Assembly: GCF_014201715.1 (NCBI RefSeq) | Contig: NZ_JACHFD010000008.1 | Coordinates: forward strand, 1-64,000 | Length of the DNA stretch: 64,000 nucleotides | DNA from: Haloferula luteola | GTDB taxonomy: Bacteria > Verrucomicrobiota > Verrucomicrobiia > Verrucomicrobiales > Akkermansiaceae | Direction: 5' to 3' | Shown: in pieces, positions 46,556 to 56,400 of the stretch | Numbering within the stretch: the first letter of the stretch is position 1 | Layout: the number at the start of each line of letters is the position of its first letter | Notes under the pieces: generated by a model | Told to the model about the DNA's origin: nothing | Database searches by the model: none | What the model saw: the letters and a program-made list of their open reading frames with translations, nothing else | Position numbers and translations under genes: made by a program

Positions 46556-47503
46556 ATGAACTCCGTTATTCAAGGCATCCATCATGTCACCGCCATCGGT
46601 GGCGATCCGCAGCGAAGCATCGACTTCTATGTTGGCCTGCTTGGTCTTCGGCAGGTGAAAAAGACGGTGAACTTTGATGACCCGTCCGCTTACCATTTCT
46701 ACTATGGAGATGCGAATGGCTCCCCTGGAAGCATTGTAACCTTCTTCTACTGGCCGGGAGGAGATGCCGATGGGCGGGTGGGTTCGGGGCAGGCCACGGC
46801 GTTGGTGTTTTCGGCGGCGCCGGCGTCATTGTCTTTTTGGCACCGTCGTCTGGAATCTCACGGAGTCGAGGTTGAGCGGCAGGAACGGTTTGGTGAGGAA
46901 GTGTTGTCATTCCGGGATCCCGATGGGATTCCGGTGGAGATCGTGGCGGTCGAGTTCGACGCGCGGAGTGGTTGGGACGGAGCGGGAGTTCCGCAAGAGG
47001 TGGCTTTGCGGGGACTGCACGCGGCGGAACTCACCGTGGTGGAGGCATCGTTGACAGCGGCTTTATTAACGGAAGGCATGGGCTTCCGGATGGTAAGGCG
47101 AGAGGGGAATCGCACCCGCTATGAGGTGGGTGATGGAGGATCAGGCCGGTATGCCGATGTGATCGAAGGGGCAGGGGAGCGAGGGCTCGGCGGCGTGGGA
47201 ACCATTCATCACATGGCGTGGAGCGTGCCGGATGTGGATGCGGAGCGAGCCAAGCAGGCGGAATTTCGATCGGCAGGTCTGGGGGTGTCGGCGGTGATGG
47301 ACCGGGACTATTTCCGCTCGATCTACTACCGGGAGCCGGGAGGGATTCTGTTTGAGTTGGCGACGGCGGGGCCCGGCTTTGCCGTGGATGAGGATTTTGA
47401 ATCTCTGGGAACACAATTGCGTTTGCCGCGCCAGCATGAGGCCCTGCGGGCGGAAATTGAGCGCTTGTTGCCAGTGGTGGAACCTGCACCAGTGCTGTCC
47501 TGA
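46556..47503 (+). CDS. Ring-cleaving-type VOC dioxygenase (MhqO-like)
   Basis: The 315-residue protein has two VOC modules, one per half (IQGIHHVTAIGGDPQRSIDFY and LRGLHAAELTVVEASLTA). A later His in GTIHHMAWSVPD and a Glu in GGILFELATAGPGF are candidate Fe(II) ligands along with the N-terminal His. This is the MhqO/MhqA glyoxalase-dioxygenase type, linked in Bacillus to detoxification of quinones. Its stop and the start of the next gene overlap by one base (TGATG), as in mhqO-mhqD pairs. Confidence 0.85.
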   Translation: MNSVIQGIHHVTAIGGDPQRSIDFYVGLLGLRQVKKTVNFDDPSAYHFYYGDANGSPGSIVTFFYWPGGDADGRVGSGQATALVFSAAPASLSFWHRRLESHGVEVERQERFGEEVLSFRDPDGIPVEIVAVEFDARSGWDGAGVPQEVALRGLHAAELTVVEASLTAALLTEGMGFRMVRREGNRTRYEVGDGGSGRYADVIEGAGERGLGGVGTIHHMAWSVPDVDAERAKQAEFRSAGLGVSAVMDRDYFRSIYYREPGGILFELATAGPGFAVDEDFESLGTQLRLPRQHEALRAEIERLLPVVEPAPVLS

Positions 47504-48120
47504 TGAAGATGACGACTCTTCGATGGGGTACCCTGCCCAAGGAGGCCCAAGGTGGATTGATCCTGCTCCACGGTCGCGGGGCAACGGCGGATGATATGGT
47601 GGGATTGGCGCAGGCCCTACCGGCCAAGAATCTTGCGTTGGTGGCTCCTCAGGCCGCGGGATTCAGTTGGTATCCGCAGCGCTTTTTTGCCCCGCTGACG
47701 GAAAATGAGCCGTGGCTCAGCGAGGCTTTGGAGAAAGTGGATCAGGAGGTGGCCGCGCTGCGCGACGCAGGGATTCCAAGCGAACGCATCGGTTTGATGG
47801 GCTTTTCCCAGGGCGGGTGCCTCGCGCTGGAGTGGGCGCATCGGCGTTCGTGCAGTTTGGGTTTTGTGGCGGGTTTGAGCAGTGCGTTGATCGGCCCGCC
47901 CGGGGTTGCGCGTGGGACTTCGGACTTGCGAGGCGTGCCTGTGTTGTTGGCTTGTGCTGAGGAGGATCCTCACATCCCGGTCGCACAGGTGCTGGAGAGC
48001 ACGGAGGTTCTGAAGTCGGCGCAAGCGAAGCTGACAAGTTGGGTGTTTCCTGGAGGAGACCACGCGGTGTTTGCCGAGGAGATTGCTTGGGTTTCCGAGC
48101 AGATCCGGGGTTGGCGCTGA
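47503..48120 (+). CDS. Phospholipase/carboxylesterase family hydrolase (MhqD-like)
   Basis: The 205-residue protein has the alpha/beta hydrolase motifs LILLHGRGATADDM, the nucleophile GFSQGGCLALEWA (Ser), Asp in ACAEEDPHIPV and His in FPGGDHAVF. It matches the MhqD/YodD carboxylesterase group, which is coupled to the ring-cleaving dioxygenase in quinone resistance operons. The one-base overlap with the dioxygenase gene supports a joint pathway. Confidence 0.88.
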   Translation: MKMTTLRWGTLPKEAQGGLILLHGRGATADDMVGLAQALPAKNLALVAPQAAGFSWYPQRFFAPLTENEPWLSEALEKVDQEVAALRDAGIPSERIGLMGFSQGGCLALEWAHRRSCSLGFVAGLSSALIGPPGVARGTSDLRGVPVLLACAEEDPHIPVAQVLESTEVLKSAQAKLTSWVFPGGDHAVFAEEIAWVSEQIRGWR

Positions 48121-48134
48121 GCGGGAGACGGTTC

Positions 48135-48581
48135 ATGGTTCTGCCGCAGCCCATGAAAATCGCGATTGGTTCGGATCACGCCGGTTACCGCTACAAAGAG
48201 GAGATTCTTGCCTATTTGCGTACGCAAGGCTTCGAGGTGACGAACTACGGCACGGATTCTCCGGAATCGGTGTCGTATGTGCCGTTCATTCGCCAGGTGG
48301 CGGAAGCGGTGGCTGCGGGGGAGGTGGACCGGGGGATTGTTCTCGGTGGATCGGGAAATGGCGAAGCAATCACGGCCAACCGCACGGCGGGGATCCGCTG
48401 TGGTCTCGCGTGGAACGAGGAATCGGCCCGGTTGACGCGGCAGCACAATGATGCCAATGTGCTATCTCTGGGTGAGCGGATGATGGACCTTGAGACGGCG
48501 CTGAAGTTGGTGGCGATCTTTCTGGAAACTCCCTTTGAAGGAGGGAGGCACTTGGAGCGCATTCGCCAGATCGACGCATGA
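48135..48581 (+). CDS. RpiB/LacAB family sugar-phosphate isomerase
   Basis: The 148-residue protein (ATG 48135, with GGGAG at 48122-48126 as ribosome-binding site; ATG 48153 has none) starts MVLPQPMKIAIGSDHAGYRYK. GSDHAGY, the catalytic-region GGSGNGEAI and the CGLAWNE segment place it in ribose 5-phosphate isomerase B/galactose 6-phosphate isomerase. It would interconvert ribose 5-phosphate and ribulose 5-phosphate, complementing Rpe elsewhere in the window. Its stop overlaps the thioesterase start. Confidence 0.9.
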   Translation: MVLPQPMKIAIGSDHAGYRYKEEILAYLRTQGFEVTNYGTDSPESVSYVPFIRQVAEAVAAGEVDRGIVLGGSGNGEAITANRTAGIRCGLAWNEESARLTRQHNDANVLSLGERMMDLETALKLVAIFLETPFEGGRHLERIRQIDA

Positions 48582-49009
48582 CAGCGGTTGAATTGGAGGC
48601 CTATCTCCACGAACAGATTCCTCTTTCTCGGTCGATGGGGGTGCGGGTGGAGCTGACTCACCGTGGATTGGAATTGGTGGCACCTCTTGAGCCCAATCAC
48701 AATCATCTGGGCACAGCATTTGGGGGCAGCTTAGCGGTGGTCGCGACGCTGGCGGGCTATGCGTGGCTATGGCGTGAGCTGGATGATGCGGAGGCGCATC
48801 TGGTGATTCGGAAGAGTCAGGTGGATTATCGGCTGCCGGTGGGTGGAGAACTGCGAGCTCGTTGTCATGCGCCCGACAGGATGGTTTTGGAGAGATTTGA
48901 GGCGCAGTTTCGGCGGGCAGGCAAAGCCCGGATCGAGTTGCAAGTGACGATGGAGGACGCGGGGAAAGTTGCCGTGGATTTTCGAGGGGATTTCGTCGCG
49001 ATCCGTTGA
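48578..49009 (+). CDS. Thioesterase (YiiD C-terminal type)
   Basis: The 143-residue protein is a hotdog-fold thioesterase of the YiiD_C type: SRSMGVRVE, PLEPNHNHLGTAFGGSL and RKSQVDYRLPVGGELRA are hallmarks. It probably hydrolyses acyl-CoA or acyl-ACP thioesters; substrate is unknown. The start overlaps rpiB by four bases (ATGA), so the two are coupled even though the functions are unrelated. It is the last gene of the plus-strand island that starts at 41231. Confidence 0.85.
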   Translation: MTAVELEAYLHEQIPLSRSMGVRVELTHRGLELVAPLEPNHNHLGTAFGGSLAVVATLAGYAWLWRELDDAEAHLVIRKSQVDYRLPVGGELRARCHAPDRMVLERFEAQFRRAGKARIELQVTMEDAGKVAVDFRGDFVAIR

Positions 49010-49369
49010 GAGTAAGGTTGAAATGGCCGGTGGTCGGGTGATTTCCTTGAAGTCGCGATGCAGGAATTGTTTCGGGAGCGGGACAAGGAAGGGCCGAGTC
49101 TGTTTTTATCTGCAGTTTCTCGAAGGGGAAGGGGTGGGGATGAGCATTCGTCATTAGCATCTTACGATGCTCAGATATCGCGGAGATGATGATTCAAAGG
49201 TCTTTGATAACTAAGGCGCCGATCGACGAGGAAGTCGAGGGGGGGTGCGGCTTTTTTTTGGGACCCATTTTGGCCATTTTGGCCATTGCGGCGAGTGTGG
49301 GTCGTGTAACCATGAGCTCTTGGTGGACTTGGGCTTGAAGCCTAGGAATGCCCTGGCATTTCTCGGTTT
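49010..49369. other. 360-bp intergenic region without a recognised gene
   Basis: No credible reading frame was found on either strand. A 9-base unit ATTTTGGCC is repeated twice in tandem (49267-49284) and a T8 run lies at about 49250. This could hold the promoter of the small membrane gene at 49370. No tRNA, riboswitch or small RNA could be recognised. Confidence 0.5.
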
Positions 49370-49585
49370 ATGTACTATTTCGTGAGTGCCATCTGGGTGG
49401 TGGTGACGGTGGTGAGTTATCTCCAAGGAAACCGGAAGGTGCCGATGGCAATCGGTGTTTTGGGATGCCTTGCGCAGGTGGGAATATGGGCGTTTGGGAT
49501 CGGCTATTGGGGAGTGGCAGTGTTGGCTTTGTGTGCGGTGATTGGGATGTTCACCGCGCCTGATATCTTTTTCCGGAATTCGTGA
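49370..49585 (+). CDS. Small membrane protein, unknown function
   Basis: The 71-residue protein begins MYYFVSAIWVVVTVVSY and has two to three hydrophobic segments (about 3-18, 25-43 and 46-64), so it is almost fully membrane-embedded. No family is recognised. It is convergent with araA, whose terminator begins 23 bases downstream. Hydrophobicity and length make a real small protein plausible. Confidence 0.5.
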   Translation: MYYFVSAIWVVVTVVSYLQGNRKVPMAIGVLGCLAQVGIWAFGIGYWGVAVLALCAVIGMFTAPDIFFRNS

Positions 49586-49607
49586 AGAATGGCGGTGGGG
49601 GAGGGAC

Positions 49608-49641
49608 GAAAAAAGCCGGCCACCTCAATGGGTGACCGGCT
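49608..49641 (-). terminator. Intrinsic terminator of araA
   Basis: AGCCGGCCACC and GGTGACCGGCT form a stem with one mismatch around a short loop. On the minus strand it is followed by a T6 run. It starts 36 bases beyond the araA stop and could also serve the small plus-strand gene. Confidence 0.85.
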
Positions 49642-49677
49642 GGATGCGTTGGAATCTTCAGGAAGCTCGAAGCGGGA

Positions 49678-51180
49678 TCAGGCGTAGGCGATCTGCAATC
49701 CGTAGGCGACGTCGTTCCATTCGAGTTCCTGGCGGAACTGGCGAACTTTGGTATCTTCGTCGATCACGACGAGTTCGATGCCTGCGATTTGGGCAAAGTC
49801 CTCTAGCATCTCGGTGGTGACGGCCTGGCTGTAGCCCGTGTGGTGGGCGCCGCCGGCATAGATCCAGCAAGCGCAGCCGTCTTCGAAGTTCGGCTGGGGT
49901 TTCCAAAGGGCTTGGGCGACTGGCAGTTTTGGCATTGGTTCGCCAGTGGTGCCGACGACCTCATTGACGAGCATGCGGAAGCGATTGCCCATGTCGATGA
50001 TGGAGGCGTTGAGGCCGGGAGCTGCCGGGGTGTTGAAGACGAGGCGGGCCGGATCGGCCTTGCCACCGATGCCCAGGGGATGAACCTGGAGGGAGGCTTT
50101 GCCATCGGCGATGGTCGGGCAAATCTCCAGCATGTGGGAACCAAGGACCTTCGGATCTGCGGGATCCATGTGATAGGTGTAGTCCTCCATGAAGGACGTA
50201 CCGCCTTCGAGGCCGACGGCCATGACTTTCATGGCGCGAACGAGAGCGGCGGTTTTCCAATCGCCTTCTCCGGCGAAGCCATAGCCTTTGGCCATGAGTC
50301 GTTGGGGGGCAAGTCCGGGCAATTGAACGAGGCCGTGGAGGTCTTCGAAGGTGGTGGTGAATCCTTTGAATCCACCTTCTTCGAGGAAGCGGGTCATGCC
50401 GAGTTCGATGCGAGCGGCCTCGCGGATGGAGTCATGGCGTTCGCCACCTTTTTGCAGGTCCGCGGACATTTCGTAAGTGGCCTCGTATTCTTCGACGAGG
50501 GCATCGATTTCCGCATCGGTGGCGGCATTGACTTTGGCCACCAGGTCACCAACGCCATAGCCATTGACGGAGAAGCCGAATTTGATCTGGGCGGTGACTT
50601 TGTCGCCTTCGGTGACGGCGACTTCCCGCATGTTGTCGCCAAAGCGGCAGAACTTGGCTCCTTGCCAATCGTGCCAGGCGGCAGCGGCGCGGGTCCAGGC
50701 TCCGAGTTTTTCCTGAACGGAATCGGCCTGCCAGAATCCGACGACGACCTTCCGCTTGCGACGGATGCGCGACATGATGAATCCGTGCTCGCGGTCGCCG
50801 TGGGCGGCCTGATTGAGGTTCATGAAGTCCATGTCGATCGACGACCACGGGATGTCGCGATTGTATTGAGTGTGGAGATGGCAGATCGGCTTGTTGAGCA
50901 GGCCGAGCCCCCGGATCCACATTTTGGACGGCGAGAAGGTGTGGCACCACGTGATGATGCCGATGCAGTTCGCGGCGTTGTTGGCGTCCCGGCAAAGCTC
51001 GGTGATTTCGTCCGGAGTCTTCATCACTGGCTTGAAGACGACCTTGACGGGGATCCGTGAGCTGGCATCGAGGCCCGCAGCGATTTCCTCGGAGTGGGCG
51101 GCGACTTGCTGAAGGGTTTCGGGACCGTAAAGATGCTGGCTGCCGGTGACAAACCAGACTTCGAGTTCATTCATTTCCAT
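49678..51180 (-). CDS. araA: L-arabinose isomerase
   Basis: The enzyme converts L-arabinose to L-ribulose, the first catabolic step. The 500-residue length is normal. It begins [15 protein letters not shown] and contains [55 protein letters not shown] (active-site Glu) and [10 protein letters not shown] (His metal ligand region), all typical. It is divergent from the secreted GH43 gene at 51409, and a LacI-type palindrome lies between them. No araB or araD follows in the window. Confidence 0.97.
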   Translation of the reverse strand: MEMNELEVWFVTGSQHLYGPETLQQVAAHSEEIAAGLDASSRIPVKVVFKPVMKTPDEITELCRDANNAANCIGIITWCHTFSPSKMWIRGLGLLNKPICHLHTQYNRDIPWSSIDMDFMNLNQAAHGDREHGFIMSRIRRKRKVVVGFWQADSVQEKLGAWTRAAAAWHDWQGAKFCRFGDNMREVAVTEGDKVTAQIKFGFSVNGYGVGDLVAKVNAATDAEIDALVEEYEATYEMSADLQKGGERHDSIREAARIELGMTRFLEEGGFKGFTTTFEDLHGLVQLPGLAPQRLMAKGYGFAGEGDWKTAALVRAMKVMAVGLEGGTSFMEDYTYHMDPADPKVLGSHMLEICPTIADGKASLQVHPLGIGGKADPARLVFNTPAAPGLNASIIDMGNRFRMLVNEVVGTTGEPMPKLPVAQALWKPQPNFEDGCACWIYAGGAHHTGYSQAVTTEMLEDFAQIAGIELVVIDEDTKVRQFRQELEWNDVAYGLQIAYA

Positions 51181-51222
51181 GGGTGCAACTGGGTTGAGGG
51201 ATACGTCGGTTGGATTGATCTA

Positions 51223-51234
51223 GGAAACGTTTCC
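51223..51234. promoter_or_regulatory. LacI/GalR-type operator between araA and GH43
   Basis: GGAAACGTTTCC is a perfect 12-bp palindrome with the AACGTT core typical of LacI-family operators. It sits 43 bases upstream of araA and 175 bases upstream of the GH43 gene. It fits a sugar-responsive repressor controlling one or both divergent genes. The regulator gene is not in the window. Confidence 0.6.
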
Positions 51235-51408
51235 CTTGCGGGACGTGCAAGCAGGATTCGGTATTTTTCCTGGCATCGCGCGGAGAAACTTCGTCAACAC
51301 GGACAATTTTCGGAAGTGGCCTTGAGGGAGGGGCTTGGAGTGGGTTGTCTGACATCTTTTTGGGATTCAGGAAGAAATTCTGCGAACGCGGCGTAAGGTG
51401 CCGGACCC

Positions 51409-52428
51409 ATGAGAACCCAAGATTGGCTAAAGATGATGATGGTGGGAGCGGTGGCGCTCCGGACTGTGGTGGCGTCAGAAACCCCGACGATTTCTTATGA
51501 GAATCCGGTGTGGGATGGCTATTTGGCGGACCCGTATGTGTTCAAGTCGGGTGACGCTTGGTATGCGATCGGGACTGGCAATGCCGCGGAGGGGAAACAA
51601 TTCCCGATGCTACGCTCTACGAATTTTACGGATTGGGAGCCGGTGGGTTCGGTTTTGGATAAGATCGAGGGAATCGAAGAATATTGGGCACCAGAGATCG
51701 CGGAGAAGGATGGGAAGTTTTATCTGTATTGGGCCGGCAATCGGAAGATGAGGGTGGCGGTGTCGGATCATCCCACGGGGCCTTTCCGAGATACGGGAAA
51801 GTGGATGTTTCCGGATTTGGAGTTTTCGATCGATGGGCATGCCTTCAAGGACCCGCAGAGTGTCCAGTGGTATTTCTTTTTTGCCAAAGACTTCTTTGAC
51901 CTGCGCCCAGGCACGGCCTTGGCGGTGGTGAAATTGGGAGATGATATGATGACTCCGGAAGGAGAGACGACGACGGTGATGCGAGCGTTTGCCGACTGGC
52001 AGATCTATGAGCGGGATCGGGATTTGTATGGGAAGAAGTGGAAGGCCTGGCACACGGTGGAGGGACCGGCGGTGGTGTTCCGTGAGGGGCAGTACTATTT
52101 GTTCTACTCCGGTGGAAATTGGCAGACGCCGGGATATGGGGTGGGCTGCGCAACGTCGGCGACGGTGACGGGGCCCTATGTGGATGCGGTGAGCAAGGAC
52201 GAGGCCGCGGTGATCCATACGATCCCAGGAGAATTGATCGGACCGGGTCATAATTCGGTGGTGCTGGGACCCGATGACACGACGTACTTCAATGTCTACC
52301 ACTCGTGGAACGGGGAGCAAACCCGCCGGCAGATGTGTTTGGATCCTCTGCAGTGGACCTCCCAGGGAGCGAAGACCGTGAACCCGGGAAGGGGCAAGAA
52401 AACCGTGACACTGCCTTTGGCCGAGTAG
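51409..52428 (+). CDS. Secreted GH43-family glycosidase (arabinofuranosidase/arabinanase type)
   Basis: The 339-residue protein has a short N-terminal signal region and a GH43 beta-propeller. Acidic residues are Asp in GYLADPYVFKSG (base), Asp in FSIDGHAF (modulator) and Glu in TVEGPAVVFREG (acid), with EEYWAPEIAEKDGKF between. The gene is divergent from araA, so its product plausibly supplies arabinose for araA; the exact bond is unknown. It is a different lineage from the GH43-like gene at 22335. Confidence 0.88.
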   Translation: MRTQDWLKMMMVGAVALRTVVASETPTISYENPVWDGYLADPYVFKSGDAWYAIGTGNAAEGKQFPMLRSTNFTDWEPVGSVLDKIEGIEEYWAPEIAEKDGKFYLYWAGNRKMRVAVSDHPTGPFRDTGKWMFPDLEFSIDGHAFKDPQSVQWYFFFAKDFFDLRPGTALAVVKLGDDMMTPEGETTTVMRAFADWQIYERDRDLYGKKWKAWHTVEGPAVVFREGQYYLFYSGGNWQTPGYGVGCATSATVTGPYVDAVSKDEAAVIHTIPGELIGPGHNSVVLGPDDTTYFNVYHSWNGEQTRRQMCLDPLQWTSQGAKTVNPGRGKKTVTLPLAE

Positions 52429-52434
52429 GGTGAG

Positions 52435-53325
52435 CTACGACAGCAGCAGGACGCCGCCGATGATGCCGAGGACGCAGAGTGCTTTGGCGAGGAGGTGTTT
52501 TTCCCGGAAAATGATGATCCCGAGGAGGAAGGAGACGATCACCGAGCTTCTCCTCACCGGGGAAATCAGGGAAATCAAGGCGTCCGGCTGGCTGATGGCG
52601 AGGAAGTAAAGCAGATCGGCCACGAGCAGAGTGAGGCCGATGACGGGAATGGCTGGGTGCCAGACGAAGGGCTTGCGTTGGGGGGAACGCCACCAAGGCC
52701 CTAGGGTGGGAAGTAAGAGGACGGCGAGATCGACGGTGAACCAAGCCTGAACGGTGGTGGCAGGGAGCTGGACCGATTGAAGGAGAAACTTGTCGTAGAG
52801 CGCTGAGAGGGCGCCGAGGAGTGTGGCTCCGATCATGAAAAAGACGCCTTTGTCCCGGTGGAAGTGGATGCCCTCGCGGCGGCCGACGAAGGTGAAGGCG
52901 AAGAAGGCGCAAAGGATCACGGTGAGCCCGATCCATTGCCGAGCGCTGGGCATTTCGCGAAAGAGGAGCACCGCGAGGCCGATGGTCCAAAGAGGTCCAG
53001 TGGCACGAATCGGCGTGGCAATGGAGAGGGGAAGGGCTTTCAGGCCATGGTAGCCGCAAAGCCATGAGCTGCCGACGATGAGTGCTTTGCCCCATAGGAA
53101 TGCATGCTCTCGGGCGGAGAGATGGACGACATCGAGTGCCGGATGGGGAAGGGTGCTCGGAGAGATGACTCCCCAAACCATCAATGGCAGCCAGACAAGG
53201 GCGGAGGCGGCGACGCTGCCAAACAGCACGGGGGTGACGTCATTGACCCGCAAGGCGGCCTTCTTGAAGAAGTCGTAGAGCCCGAGGAAAACCGCGGAAG
53301 TGACGGTGAGCAACAGCCAGGACAC
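52435..53325 (-). CDS. EamA/DMT-type transporter
   Basis: The 296-residue protein has about ten membrane helices in two EamA repeats (first starting MSWLLLTVTSAVFLGLYD, second around FFMIGATLLGALSALYD). The last helix ends VLGIIGGVLLLS. It belongs to the drug/metabolite superfamily; the substrate is not predictable. It is convergent with GH43 (6 bases) and lies 87 bases downstream of GH38's end on the same strand. Confidence 0.85.
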   Translation of the reverse strand: MSWLLLTVTSAVFLGLYDFFKKAALRVNDVTPVLFGSVAASALVWLPLMVWGVISPSTLPHPALDVVHLSAREHAFLWGKALIVGSSWLCGYHGLKALPLSIATPIRATGPLWTIGLAVLLFREMPSARQWIGLTVILCAFFAFTFVGRREGIHFHRDKGVFFMIGATLLGALSALYDKFLLQSVQLPATTVQAWFTVDLAVLLLPTLGPWWRSPQRKPFVWHPAIPVIGLTLLVADLLYFLAISQPDALISLISPVRRSSVIVSFLLGIIIFREKHLLAKALCVLGIIGGVLLLS

Positions 53326-53378
53326 CCGGCGGAGGTAGCGGTCCGTGGGCCGATGGAAAGGCTTTTGTGGTGAAGAAG

Positions 53379-53406
53379 ACCGCCCGCACCGGAAGGTGCG
53401 GGCGGT
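53379..53406 (-). terminator. Hairpin terminator downstream of GH38
   Basis: ACCGCCCGCACC and GGTGCGGGCGGT form a perfect 12-bp stem with a GGAA loop, 7 bases after the GH38 stop. The T-stretch is weak (TCTTC), but stem strength suggests a true terminator. Confidence 0.7.
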
Positions 53407-53412
53407 AGGAGA

Positions 53413-56400
53413 TCAGGCAAGCGTGGCGCGGAAGGTGCGGATGTCGAACGCGCGAACGGTGAGGGCCCCCGGTTCTTCTCCAGACGGGAGCGGGCGTTCG
53501 AGCAGATCGGACTCCTTGAAGGAGAGGTCGAGTTCGGCTTGGATGGCGGCGTGGGCCGAGCGACCGGCGCTTTCGACCCAGCGCATGACGACTCCTTTTC
53601 CATCCTCGGCAAGCTTGAGGGCTTCCAGAGTGAGGCCGGGGGTATCGGTGCGGAGCCAGGATTTCTCGTTGCCGCAGGTGAAACGGCCGCGGCGGAGACG
53701 CAGGGGTGCGTTGAGGGCGAGGGCTTCTTCGATCACTCCGCCCTCGAGCACGGGGCCGGAGTGGGGGAAAATCGAGAAGGTGCGACGGTGGATGCCGAGA
53801 TCGGCGACAGGATCGGGGGCGCTGCCAGCTTTGAGCAGTGTGAGGCGAACGCAGCTTCCTAGGATGTCACAACCGAAGATGCCGTTGTTGAGAACGGCAA
53901 CTCCGCGGCCAGGTTCGGAGAGGTCGAGCCAGCGATGGATCGGGATTTCAAACTTGGCGGCATCCCACGAGGTGTTGCGGTGAGTTGCGCGGCGGACATT
54001 GCCGTATTGGATTTCGCAGGTGGAGTGGTCACTGCGCACGGCGAGAGGAAGGGCGACTTTGAGAACGCGGTCGCGTTCCCGCCAGTCGATCTCGGTATCG
54101 AAGTCGAGCCGGGCGCTGCCGGCGCGCAGGATGATGCGCTGGGATACCTTCGAGGACCCGAAATCGCGGTGGATGGCGAGAACGGCACGCAGCGGACCGG
54201 CTTCAAGGCATTCGCCGGAGCCATTGCCACCGACGATTTCGTAGTCGTCCATGGCGGAGGCTTCGATGTCCCAGGCGCTCCAACGGTTGGGATAGTCGCG
54301 AAGAAGATGGAATTCGTTGGCGGGAGCGGCGAGGGTTTCAAGCCCAGTGCGGAGGTCGACGAGCGAAGTGACGATTCCGGTTGAGGTGACGCTGACGCGG
54401 ACGATGCCATTGTCGAGCTGCCAGCCTTCGGCCGTTTCGGTGACGACGACTGCGGCGACTCCCTCGGGCAAAGTGGTGGGCAGGGACTCGAAGGAACGGA
54501 AACCGCAGGAGTCCGCGGAAACCCAGAGGGGGTCACCATCGAATTCCACGACTTCGGCACGGTCGTGGGCAAGGGTGTTGATGGCGGTGAGGGTGGTCGC
54601 ATCCGGTTCCATGAGGACGTCGAGGGCGCCCTCGCTGATGGCTTTGGCGATGGTTTCAATGACTTCGTAGTCGCGACGGCTTTCCTCGTAGACGCGATGG
54701 ATGGAGGAGCCTGGCAAGATGTCGTGGAACTGGTTGAGAAGAACCAATTTCCAGGCTCGATCGAGCGCGGAGGCGGTGAGGGAGGATTCTTTTTGGGGCC
54801 CATGGCCGGGAACGTCCCAGGGGGTGCGCTCGGGCCAAGGATCGGTGGGGATCAGTTCGTGACCGGGGCGGTGGAGGGCGGCCAGGGTTTGCAGGAACTC
54901 GGCTTCGCGCAGCGATTGTTCGCAGCGGCGGTTCATGAGTTTGTTGTGCGCCTGGCTGGTATAGGTGCCGCGGTGGAGTTCGAGGTAGAGTTCTCCGCAC
55001 CAGACCGGGGGTTCTTCGATGTCGGCTTCGGCGGCGGTGAAAAAGCTGTCGACTGTGCCGAACTCGACCTGAGGAAGGCCCTCGAAGTCGGCAAAGCGTT
55101 GGATGCGGCCGATCATTTCCTCGGTGGGTCCCCCCCCTCCGTCTCCGAAGCCGTAGGGCATCAGCGAGCGGTGGGCGCGGTCTTTCTGAGCAAATTGCCG
55201 TTCGGCTTTGGAAAGTTCGTGGGCCTCAACGCGGGCGTTGTAGGTATCGACCGGGGGGAAGTGGCTGAAAATGCGGGTGCCGTCGATGCCTTCCCAGAGG
55301 AAGGTGTGATGGGGGAAGCGATTGGTGTCGTTCCAGGAGATTTTCTGGGTGAGGAACCGATCGACTCCGGCTTTTTGGAGGATTTGCGGGAGGGCGGCCG
55401 AGTAGCCAAAGACGTCGGGCAGCCAGAGTTCGTGGCTGTTGCAGCTGAACTCTCGGTCGAAGAACTCTTTGCCGTGAAGGAGTTGGCGGACGAGCGATTC
55501 ACCGGAGGGGACGTTGCAGTCGGGCTCGACCCACATGGCTCCCATGGGCTCCCATTGACCTCGTTTCACGGCCTTTTGGATGCCTTCGAAGATGCTGGGA
55601 TAGTGGTGCTTCATCCATAGGTACTGGACCGGTTGGGAGCAGCTGAATCGGAATTCCGGGTGTTGCTCCATGTAGGCCAGCATGGTGGCGAAGGTGCGAG
55701 CGCACTTGCGGATGGTTTCGCGCAGGGGCCAGCACCATGCGGTATCGATGTGGGCGTGGCCGGTGGCGGTGATGGTATGAGTGGTCGAGCCGTTGGTGGC
55801 GGCAAGGAGGGGCGCGAGGTCGGCTTTGGCGGAGGGGAGCCAATCGCGGTGGCCGCGTTCCATGCGACGGCACGCTTGGTCGAGTCCTCGCAGCAGGCGG
55901 GCGTGGCGAGTGGTGGTGTCGGGAATCTCTGCGAGTGCCTCGCGACAGACGCGGAAATCGAGGAGGAACTCGAAAAGCTCGGCGTCGAAGACGGCGAGAC
56001 GAGCGCGGGTGATGCGATAGAGGGGGCGATCGGGGGGCTCGGCACCATCATGCCAGTGCCATTCCTCTTTGGGGTTGGCGGCGGCTTCGACGTAGAAGTC
56101 GACGGATTGGCCATCGGTGGAGATGGAGCGAAGGGGGATGCTGATACGGCGCCGGCTGAGTGCGATGACGGGTTTGCCATCGACCCAGACGAGTCCTTCA
56201 CGGCCAAAGCCTTCTTCTTCGGCGAATCCGAGGTCGATGAGGGCGACGATGTCTTTTCCCTGCCAATCGGCAGGAAGGGTGCCGGTGAAGTGGAACCAAG
56301 TGGTTCCCCAACGGCGACCCCAGGAGTCACCCTCGGCTGCGGGTTGATAGGATTGGCCGGAGGCATCATCCCAGCTGACGGGTTCACCGGGGGCTTCCCA

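Noticed and set aside
49840-51060. A 406-residue plus-strand frame
   Set aside because: It is antisense to araA and has no motif of its own.
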